This document shows, in pieces, positions 14,833 through 20,236 of a stretch of DNA of 20,236 nucleotides (position 1 is the stretch's first letter; every line of letters starts with the position of its first letter). A program made the position numbers and the translations under genes. Where the stretch lies: the NCBI GenBank assembly GCA_043808585.1, contig JAZDES010000237.1:1-20236 (forward strand), read 5' to 3'. This DNA comes from CAYVMN01 sp043808585. GTDB taxonomy: Bacteria > Desulfobacterota > DSM-4660 > Desulfatiglandales > Desulfatiglandaceae. The notes beneath the pieces are model-generated. The model ran no database searches, was not told the origin of the DNA, and saw only the letters and a program-made list of their open reading frames with translations.

Positions 14833-15924
14833 TTACGCAGCCAATACCCTTCTAAGTGCCCCAATGAACCGCATATTCTCTTCTGGGAGGCCCACATTTA
14901 TCCGAATATAGTCCGGAAGCCCGAAGCTATCCATCGCCCTTACAATGACTCCTTCCTTGAGCATCAATTCGTAAGTCTTCCTCCCGCCTATTGGCACCTT
15001 AATGAGGAAAAAATTGGCCTGGGTGGCAACATATTCAATACCCAGTTCCTCGAGCTTTTGGTACAGGTATTGAAGTCCTTTTCTTATGATACTTAGAGTC
15101 CTGGAGATAAACTCAGAGTCATCCAGGGCTGCAGTGGCGGCCGCTTGTGCCAGAGCATTGGCGTTGAAAGGCTGCCTCACACGGTTCATATACTCAATGA
15201 CCTCCCTCGATCCAAACCCGTAACCGATCCTGAGCCCGGCCAGACCATATAGCTTGGAAAAGGTCCTGAGGACAAATAGCAACGGCTGCCCCTCTCGTAG
15301 TTCCAGTCCCGTAGAAACAGAATCATCCGATACAAACTCTATGTAGGCCTCATCAAGGGCAACTATCACATCATCTGGAATTCCACCCAAAAAAGCCCTT
15401 ATCTTCTCCTTTGAAGCAGCTGAACCCGTCGGATTATTCGGGTTATTGAGGAATACGATTTTGGTCTCAGGCCTAATTGCCCTGGCCATCCCCTCCAGAT
15501 CTATTCTGAAATCTATTAGGGGGACAGAAGTCATTTTGCCCCCGGCCCCCTTTACGATCTTTTCGTATACAAGGAAGGTGGGGAATGCCTGCACTGCATG
15601 CTCTCCTGCGGATAAAAATGTTCGAATCAAGAGTTCGATAAGCTCATTCGATCCATTCCCCAGTATGATCTGATCAGTTGGAACGTTGTACTTCTCACCG
15701 ATCTTTTTCTTGAGGTAGTACCCGCTTCCGTCGGGATAGCGGTTCAGGGTATGGACCTTGTCCATGATGGCACTCACAGCCAGGGGAGAGGGCCCCAACG
15801 GGTTTTCGTTGGAGGCCAGTTTGATGGATCCCACGATACCCAGTTCCCTTTCAAGCTCCTCTATTGGTTTTCCAGGGGGATAGGGCACCAGGTCCTCTAC
15901 ACCCTCCCGAATCAGTCTTCTCAT
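14833..15924 (-). CDS. hisC: Histidinol-phosphate aminotransferase
   Basis: A 363-residue class I/II PLP aminotransferase of HisC type, which converts imidazole acetol phosphate to histidinol phosphate in histidine synthesis. Landmarks are ASNENPLGPSP (37-47), the RYPDGSGYYLK segment (62-72), NNPNNPTG (160-167), LDEAYIEF (190-197), the PLP lysine Lys224 in TFSKLYGLAGLRIGY, and a C-terminal DYIRINVGLPEEN. Start ATG has AGGAG nine bases upstream. Placement ahead of cmk and rpsA rather than in a his operon is common in deltaproteobacteria, where some copies act on aromatic amino acids, so broad specificity (phenylalanine/tyrosine) is possible. Confidence 0.93.
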   Translation of the reverse strand: MRRLIREGVEDLVPYPPGKPIEELERELGIVGSIKLASNENPLGPSPLAVSAIMDKVHTLNRYPDGSGYYLKKKIGEKYNVPTDQIILGNGSNELIELLIRTFLSAGEHAVQAFPTFLVYEKIVKGAGGKMTSVPLIDFRIDLEGMARAIRPETKIVFLNNPNNPTGSAASKEKIRAFLGGIPDDVIVALDEAYIEFVSDDSVSTGLELREGQPLLFVLRTFSKLYGLAGLRIGYGFGSREVIEYMNRVRQPFNANALAQAAATAALDDSEFISRTLSIIRKGLQYLYQKLEELGIEYVATQANFFLIKVPIGGRKTYELMLKEGVIVRAMDSFGLPDYIRINVGLPEENMRFIGALRRVLAA

Positions 15925-15967
15925 AATAACCGCTCCTGCTCGGCTTTCGCTAATCCAAATGACTGGC

Positions 15968-15996
15968 CTTATAACCCAAGGGCTTTGAAAAGTAAA
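15968..15996 (-). promoter_or_regulatory. hisC-cmk(-rpsA) promoter
   Basis: On the minus strand TTTACT (15991-15996, four of six) precedes TATAAG (15968-15973, five of six) by 17 bases. It lies about 45 bases before the hisC start codon. Confidence 0.5.
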
Positions 15997-16149
15997 CCCC
16001 GTTAGGAGCAGGGGGGCATTGGCCTTCCAGTACCCGAAGGCTCGGGATCCATTGTCGGTATCATCCCCATCATGAATTGTAGTTTTCTAACGGTGCCGGC
16101 AGGTAGCAGCGGTTTTTCTTTTGTCTGATCCTTTTTCGCCGTTTTAGTC

Positions 16150-16178
16150 TTGACTTGAGAAATCCGATCAGCTATTTT
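16150..16178 (+). promoter_or_regulatory. HU/IHF gene promoter
   Basis: TTGACT (16150-16155, five of six) is followed after 17 bases by TATTTT (16173-16178, four of six), about 55 bases before the start codon of the HU/IHF gene. Confidence 0.5.
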
Positions 16179-16233
16179 TGCGTCCTGTCCAGGTAAACGT
16201 TTCTATTGTTCCACCCTTTGAGAGAGGAAACCC

Positions 16234-16512
16234 ATGAATAAATCTCAATTGATAGAAGCCCTAGCCAAAGAGGAGAATCTGCCCATTAAGAAGGCCGAAG
16301 AGGTGGTCAATACGGTCTTCGGAGACATGGAAAAGGCCCTTGTAAGAGGGGAAAGAGTGGAGATCAGAGGTCTCGGCAGTTTTAAGGTGAAACGATATGA
16401 GGGTTACAAGGGGAGAAACCCCAAGACGGGCGAGGTCATAGAGGTATCACGCAAGAAACTCCCCTTTTTCAAGGTGGGCAAGGAGCTCAAAGAAAGGGTG
16501 GACATAGATTGA
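16234..16512 (+). CDS. HU/IHF-family DNA-binding protein
   Basis: A 92-residue nucleoid protein of normal HU/IHF length. The N-terminal helices (MNKSQLIEALA) are followed by the GERVEIRGLGSFKVKRY strand and the DNA-intercalating beta arm with the conserved RNPKTGE (61-67, Pro63), then the closing FKVGKELKERV helix. AGAGAGG precedes the ATG by six bases. The arm and GLGSF segment resemble IHF-beta slightly more than HU, but alpha, beta and HU subunits cannot be separated by eye. Such proteins bend DNA and assist sigma54-dependent activators such as the NtrC-type regulator encoded nearby. Confidence 0.93.
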   Translation: MNKSQLIEALAKEENLPIKKAEEVVNTVFGDMEKALVRGERVEIRGLGSFKVKRYEGYKGRNPKTGEVIEVSRKKLPFFKVGKELKERVDID

Positions 16513-16526
16513 TAAATCTCTAAAGG

Positions 16527-16801
16527 CCTTGGTCGTGCTAGATGGGGAGCTAGCGGTGCCCTGTAACCCGAAATCCGCTCATGCGGGATTGAAAGTCCTT
16601 CAGGAGATCCTTGATTCGGGTCGAGCCTTTGCTGTCTTTGGAGAGGAGGTGGACCTCACGTGACAGACGCTTATGAACCCCGTCAGGTCCGGGAGGAAGC
16701 AGCGGTAAATAAGAGAGTCTGTGTCGTGATGTGATCTATCTCATTCCTCCGGATTGCGGGGCCTTCCCGGTCACGGTTCGAATAAGGATGCACGGCCAAG
16801 G
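16527..16801 (+). ncRNA. ffs: Signal recognition particle RNA, large bacterial type with Alu domain
   Basis: The RNA scaffold that binds Ffh for co-translational targeting of membrane proteins. The Ffh-binding tip is unmistakable: GTCAGGTCCGGGAGGAAGC at 16682-16700. A 5' Alu-like domain is also present, with GGGGAGCTAGCGGTGCCCTG at 16544-16563, very close to my recollection of Bacillus scRNA. The 5' end CCTTGGTCGTGC (16527-16538) pairs with the 3' end GCACGGCCAAGG (16790-16801) with one G-U pair. Helix 5/8 arms flanking the tip also pair (CACG..ACAGAC..CTTAT with ATAAG..GTCTGT..CGTG), and a further match joins about 16598-16615 to 16776-16789. The length of about 275 nt agrees with the large class. 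The gene follows the HU/IHF stop by 14 bases. It overlaps the 5' end of the longest pgeF frame. Confidence 0.95.
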
Positions 16802-16862
16802 ACCCCAGACAAATCCTAACCAACCATTGCTCTCCCTGTTAGAAAAGTCCCCAAAAATCCGC

Positions 16863-17642
16863 ATGCTCAGACTGTCTGACCACCTGTGGGTTAATAAAGG
16901 CATAAGATACCTCCGTTACCCGAGGCTTTCAGCCGTTCCACACCTTGTACACAGTGTCTTTACGCGCAATGGGGGGGAAAGCAACCCCCCTTTTCACAGC
17001 CTTAATACGAGTCACAGTGTGGGTGATCTTCCTGGAAATGTGAAGAAAAATCTACGCAAGATCAAGAATATCATGGGCGCAGAGCGCCTGGTATTTATGG
17101 ACCAGTTGCACCGTGCGCAAATCATGGTCCTTGGAAAGGAGTACCTTGAAGGCCAGGGCTACCCTCCCAGGGCCGACGCGATCATAACAGAGATGCCATT
17201 TATCGCCCTTATGGTCAAACAGGCCGACTGCCAAGGGGTTATCCTCTTCGACCCTGAGCAAAGGGTCCTGGCCAATGTCCACTGCGGCTGGCGGGGAAGT
17301 GTCCGGAACATCCTGGGCCGGGTCATAGCCCGGATGGGGGAGGAGTTTGGGTGCAATTCAGCAGACATGCTTGCTGCCATCGGGCCTTCCCTGGGCCCCT
17401 GCTGCGCTGAATTCGTAAGCCACACGCGGATATTTCCCAAAAGCTTTGAACGTTTCATGGTCCGCGAAAACTACTTTGATCTCTGGGCCATAAGCTGCTG
17501 GCAATTGATGGAGACAGGAGTAAGGGAAGAAAATATCGAGCTTTCCGCAATCTGTACCCGTTGCAGGACCGACCTGTTTTACTCTTATAGAGGAGAGGGG
17601 AGAACAGGACGGTTCGCCACTGTGGCTATGCTCATTCCCTAA
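16863..17642 (+). CDS. pgeF: PgeF/YfiH-type purine nucleoside phosphorylase (laccase-fold)
   Basis: A 259-residue member of the multicopper-oxidase-fold DUF152/YfiH family: FNDC1-type purine nucleoside phosphorylase or adenosine deaminase, also reported as a peptidoglycan editing factor. Family features are the opening HSVFTRNGGESNPPFHSLN, the metal-binding triad His83 (DQLHRAQ), Cys123 (QADCQGV) and His140 (NVHCGWRG) numbered from this start, GPSLGPCC, and the C-terminal CTRCRTDLFYSYRGE. The frame is open back to 16731, but the upstream ATGs at 16731 and 16788 lie inside the SRP RNA, and the added residues match nothing in the family. ATG 16863 gives a normal length, although no clear Shine-Dalgarno site precedes it. 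Confidence 0.9.
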   Translation: MLRLSDHLWVNKGIRYLRYPRLSAVPHLVHSVFTRNGGESNPPFHSLNTSHSVGDLPGNVKKNLRKIKNIMGAERLVFMDQLHRAQIMVLGKEYLEGQGYPPRADAIITEMPFIALMVKQADCQGVILFDPEQRVLANVHCGWRGSVRNILGRVIARMGEEFGCNSADMLAAIGPSLGPCCAEFVSHTRIFPKSFERFMVRENYFDLWAISCWQLMETGVREENIELSAICTRCRTDLFYSYRGEGRTGRFATVAMLIP

Positions 17643-17665
17643 GGGGAAATTCTGAGGAGAAAAAC

Positions 17666-18556
17666 ATGACCAGGATATTGGTTGTAGAGGACGAGGTTAT
17701 CATATCCATGAGGTTTACAGAACTGCTCAAATCAATGGGTTACGATGTGGTTGGCGTAGCTGCCACTGGGAAAGAGGCAGTTGAGATGGCAAGAGACCTT
17801 AATCCGGAAATAATCCTCATGGACATTGTAATGCCTGGAGAAATGGACGGTATTGCTGCTGCGGAAAAGATCAAGTCGGAGTTGGATATCCCCGTAATCT
17901 TTGTTACTGGTCATGCAGAAGAAGGTTTGGTAGATCGGGCAAAGCATGCGGAGCCCTTCGGGTACATTCTCAAACCCTTTCTAGAAAAGGAAATAGAGGC
18001 GGCCATTGAGATAGCCTTTTACAAAAAGAATATGGAACGAAAACTCAAAAGGGCCTACGAGGAGCTCGAAGAGCAGTTCAAGGAAAAAACAGCCCATTTG
18101 GTCGATGCAAAGAAACAACTGGAGATCAAGACCATTCAACTTGAGGAAACGAATCAGGCACTGAACATCTTACTGAAGAAAAGGGAGAAGGACAAAGAAG
18201 AACTCGAAGCGAGGGTGGTATCAAATGTGAGGGAATTGATTGAGCCCTACCTGGAAAAATTGAAGAAAAGCAACCTCAGTCCAGAGCAGGAAATCTATCT
18301 GAGCATACTTGATTCTAATCTCAAAGATATTTCCTCACCATTCATTCGCAGTATGGCCATCAAGTATGCCGGCCTTACCCACAAAGAGATTCAGGTGGCA
18401 GGCCTTGTAAAGGAAGGCAAAAAAACCAAAGAAATTGCCAAGTTACTCAATACCACAAAAAGGGCTGTTGAGTTCCATCGCCACAGCCTCAGAACCAAAC
18501 TGGGCCTCACGAACAGGAAAGCCAACCTGAGATCCCACCTCCTATCCCTTCCATAA
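17666..18556 (+). CDS. Response regulator: receiver, coiled coil, LuxR-type HTH
   Basis: A 296-residue regulator. The receiver domain (1-118) has Glu8-Asp9 in the acidic pocket, phospho-acceptor Asp53 (LMDIVMP), Thr81 and Lys103 (ILKPF). A long charged region at about 118-205 is predicted coiled coil and probably mediates dimerisation. The C-terminal LuxR/GerE helix-turn-helix (about 235-290: LTHKEIQVAGLVKEG, KEIAKLLN, AVEFHRHSLRTKLGL) binds DNA. The linker SPEQEIYLSILDSNLKDISSPF is typical of a deltaproteobacterial group in which this output domain is also attached to PAS sensors. GAGGAG lies eight bases before the ATG, and the gene follows pgeF by 23 bases. No kinase gene adjoins it, so its partner is unknown; the next gene encodes a dCache sensor. 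Confidence 0.9.
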   Translation: MTRILVVEDEVIISMRFTELLKSMGYDVVGVAATGKEAVEMARDLNPEIILMDIVMPGEMDGIAAAEKIKSELDIPVIFVTGHAEEGLVDRAKHAEPFGYILKPFLEKEIEAAIEIAFYKKNMERKLKRAYEELEEQFKEKTAHLVDAKKQLEIKTIQLEETNQALNILLKKREKDKEELEARVVSNVRELIEPYLEKLKKSNLSPEQEIYLSILDSNLKDISSPFIRSMAIKYAGLTHKEIQVAGLVKEGKKTKEIAKLLNTTKRAVEFHRHSLRTKLGLTNRKANLRSHLLSLP

Positions 18557-18613
18557 AAAGGGGGCACTGCGTCCTACCTCCCACGGATGCCGAATGAGTC
18601 AATAAAAAGTCGT

Positions 18614-18643
18614 TTGACCAAGAGATCTGTAACCTAGTAACAT
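18614..18643 (+). promoter_or_regulatory. Candidate promoter of the dCache sensor gene
   Basis: TTGACC (18614-18619, five of six) precedes TAACAT (18638-18643, four of six) by 18 bases. It lies before the MITE-like element, so a transcript starting here would carry the whole element in its 5' leader. Confidence 0.4.
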
Positions 18644-18678
18644 TAGACCCGCTGAACAAATACTCAATTTCAACAATG

Positions 18679-18813
18679 ATGGATTCGTAAAAACCCATTA
18701 ACAGCCACTTTTTGTCAGTCCCGCCAAAGGCGGGATTCCTGGACTCCCGCTCCCCGCCTTCGCGAGGACAGGCCCCGCGGGAGTGACGGTCTGGGAGACT
18801 TTTTACGAGACCA
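18679..18813. mobile_element. 135-bp MITE-like element with 9-bp target duplication
   Basis: The ends are imperfect terminal inverted repeats, TGATGGATTCGTAAAAA (18677-18693) and TTTTTACGAGACCATCA (18800-18816), matching at 15 of 17 positions when folded. The exact 9-bp direct repeat TCAACAATG flanks it at 18670-18678 and 18814-18822. The interior has the hairpin CCCGCC-AAA-GGCGGG (18721-18735) and a CCCGC/GCGGG pair (18747-18751 and 18778-18782). No coding potential is present, so mobilisation would need a transposase in trans. It is inserted between the response-regulator gene and the chemoreceptor gene. Confidence 0.75.
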
Positions 18814-18838
18814 TCAACAATGTTATTAGAGGTGAATT

Positions 18839-20236
18839 GTGAAAAAAAGGGGCATATTACCGAGGAGTATAAAGGGAAAGCTTGTCTTGTATTTTTGCAC
18901 AACAGTAACTCTGGTGGTACTTCTCATCCTTGTGGTATTTCTGGAAGGTATGTACAGGTATTTGATCAAGGATAACGATCTCATTATACAGGCCCATACC
19001 CGAGAAATAGCCAACAAGATCGACGAACGGAATCTTGAGGCTGTAACGATTGCCAAGACAATGGCTCTGGCGCAGAAAAGCGGCCTTTTCGGTAACCGGG
19101 AAGCCTCGACTTTGTATGCCAGGAACATCTTGCTTGAAAACTTCAGGCTTACAGGTTCCTACTTTGGATATGAACCAAACGCAGACCAGGATGACAAGGC
19201 CTATCTGGAAAAATCTCGCGATAAAGGACAAGGCTTAGATAAGAACGGCCGTTTTCTCCCTTACTGGTTTGTTGATCAAAGTGATAAGGGCAAAGTAAAG
19301 ATTAATCCTCTAATTGACATGGAAACAAGCCTTTATTACCAGGGGTGCAAGGAGAAGTTTCTCTCCGACAGCAAAGAGAAATATATGATTACCGAACCTT
19401 ACTTCTATGAAGGGAAAATGATCGTAGAACAGGCCTTTCCCATTGAGATAGATCGTAAATTCGTGGGTATTGCAGGTGTTGACCGAGCCCTAACAGACAT
19501 GCATGCCTATTTGGAAGGCCTTAAGCCTTATAGGTCGGCTGCCTTTGTGTTGCTAAGTCGAAAGGGACGGATCATTTCATCAACCATGGAATTGGCCTCC
19601 GAGAAAACCTTTGGTCAACTCCAAAGGGCGACCTCCAAAAAGGAAAAGGGGGCAGAGACTGAGATTGATAAACGAATGATGACCCGAAATATCGAAGAGA
19701 CCGACTACAGGAAAATTCTGGAACTTTTTTACGAGCACTCCGGCCCTCCGATTCTGATCCGACAGACCGACCCTTTGGACGGCGAGACCCATATCTTTTC
19801 GGGAGCCAAGATCGAAACCGGGGATTGGACGATTGTGATGCGTGTATCTCAACGTGAGATAATGGAGCCGATTTGGAATACCCTGATTAAGGTCCTGGTA
19901 CTTTCATTTGTTGGCCTGTTCATAACCTTTGTAACAGTAACCTGGTTAGCAAGAAGGATCAGCGCCCCTATTTCACAGGCCGTCACTATTGCTAAGAAGG
20001 TTGCCGAGGGGGATTTTACGGCCACAGTAGATGTTAGATCGGAGGATGAGACCGGGCATCTCCTTTTAGCCCTAAAGGGTATGACAGAAAATCTAAACTC
20101 CCTGGTTGGTCAGGTCCAGCGTTCCGGGATTCAGGTGAGTTCTTCATCTACGGAGCTGGCTGCCACTGCCAGGGAGCAGGAGGCTGTTATGACCAGCCAG
20201 GTGGAGTCGACCAACAGGGTGGTGAAGTCTGTGGAG
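18839..20236 (+). CDS. dCache-HAMP chemoreceptor or sensor, N-terminal part (cut by window end)
   Basis: An open frame of 466 codons starts at GTG 18839, with GAGGTG four bases upstream, and runs in frame to the last base. Layout: basic N-terminus, transmembrane helix about residues 13-36, a periplasmic double-Cache domain of about 310 residues (including PYWFVDQ, TEPYFYEGK and the membrane-proximal FVGIAGVDRAL), a second helix about 350-370, a HAMP domain with RISAPISQAV (about 372-425), then a helical segment rich in Ser/Ala/Glu (ELAATAREQEAVMTSQVEST) typical of the start of a methyl-accepting signalling domain. A chemotaxis receptor is most likely; a kinase or cyclase output cannot be excluded because the C-terminus is missing. 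The start is only 17 bases beyond a MITE insertion. Confidence 0.88.
   Translation, partial: MKKRGILPRSIKGKLVLYFCTTVTLVVLLILVVFLEGMYRYLIKDNDLIIQAHTREIANKIDERNLEAVTIAKTMALAQKSGLFGNREASTLYARNILLENFRLTGSYFGYEPNADQDDKAYLEKSRDKGQGLDKNGRFLPYWFVDQSDKGKVKINPLIDMETSLYYQGCKEKFLSDSKEKYMITEPYFYEGKMIVEQAFPIEIDRKFVGIAGVDRALTDMHAYLEGLKPYRSAAFVLLSRKGRIISSTMELASEKTFGQLQRATSKKEKGAETEIDKRMMTRNIEETDYRKILELFYEHSGPPILIRQTDPLDGETHIFSGAKIETGDWTIVMRVSQREIMEPIWNTLIKVLVLSFVGLFITFVTVTWLARRISAPISQAVTIAKKVAEGDFTATVDVRSEDETGHLLLALKGMTENLNSLVGQVQRSGIQVSSSSTELAATAREQEAVMTSQVESTNRVVKSVE

Larger units (their letters stand above)
15925..16233. other. Divergent intergenic region between hisC and the HU/IHF gene
   Basis: This 309-bp gap has no credible reading frame. 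It holds the hisC promoter at its left end and the HU/IHF promoter at its right end. Between them is a small hairpin, CCCGA-AGGC-TCGGG (16034-16047), within the kind of sequence seen in short interspersed repeats, and a C/G-rich patch near 16008-16017. I see no riboswitch or terminator with a U-run. Confidence 0.6.

Noticed and set aside
16774..16786. GGTTCGAAT resembling a tRNA T-loop
   Set aside because: No flanking T-stem, anticodon arm or acceptor stem; it belongs to the 3' strand of the SRP RNA.
16731..16862. N-terminal extension of pgeF from the ATG at 16731 or 16788
   Set aside because: Most of it (16731-16801) is the 3' strand of the SRP RNA, and the encoded residues have no counterpart in the family.
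1..20236. CRISPR array, phage or plasmid genes, tRNA or rRNA genes
   Set aside because: No regularly spaced repeats, no integrase or capsid-like proteins, and no tRNA or rRNA signature were found on either strand.

Overview
The window reads as ordinary chromosome of a Gram-negative, moderately GC-rich bacterium, most likely from the deltaproteobacterial (Desulfobacterota) lineage. That placement is inferred from the hisC-cmk-rpsA-sppA order, the NtrC-type two-component pair beside a prepilin peptidase, a plant-like phosphofructokinase, the periplasmic-binding-protein plus sensor-kinase pair, and small palindromic repeats of a kind I associate with that group. No phage, plasmid, transposase or CRISPR genes are visible.

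Layout. (1) 1-1394, minus: an anchored NMT1/SsuA-like solute-binding protein translationally coupled to the start of a membrane protein, probably a sensor kinase that runs off the left edge. The pair has a very good sigma70 promoter followed by two tandem operator-like palindromes. (2) 1560-4889, minus: a glutaredoxin, a compact GCS2-family glutamate-cysteine ligase and a class II glutamine-dependent asparagine synthetase; the last two are nearly contiguous. A palindromic repeat lies between the ligase and the glutaredoxin. (3) 5076-6365, minus: a plant/trypanosome-type 6-phosphofructokinase with its own promoter and a perfect 16-bp palindrome in the leader. (4) 6517-10395, minus: prepilin peptidase, sensor histidine kinase, NtrC-family regulator, apparently one operon. 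(5) 10396-11007, plus: a YciO-type Sua5/YrdC protein whose start codon abuts that of the prepilin peptidase and whose 3' end overlaps sppA. (6) 10991-15924, minus: hisC, cmk, rpsA, sppA, a housekeeping block with promoters visible before hisC and rpsA. (7) 16234-17642, plus: an HU/IHF protein, a large-type SRP RNA that is not protein-coding, and pgeF. (8) 17666-20236, plus: a REC-coiled-coil-LuxR regulator, a 135-bp MITE-like element with a 9-bp target duplication, and a dCache-HAMP chemoreceptor or sensor cut by the right edge.

The strongest non-obvious results are the SRP RNA at about 16527-16801, which shows that the longest pgeF reading frame starts too early; the MITE at 18679-18813, lying between a likely promoter and the ribosome-binding site of the chemoreceptor gene; repeat-derived coding insertions in the histidine kinase and at the C-terminus of SppA; and the ligase/synthetase/glutaredoxin cluster, which might make or use an amidated or gamma-glutamyl thiol. 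I see no clear evidence of a wholly new defence or mobile system.
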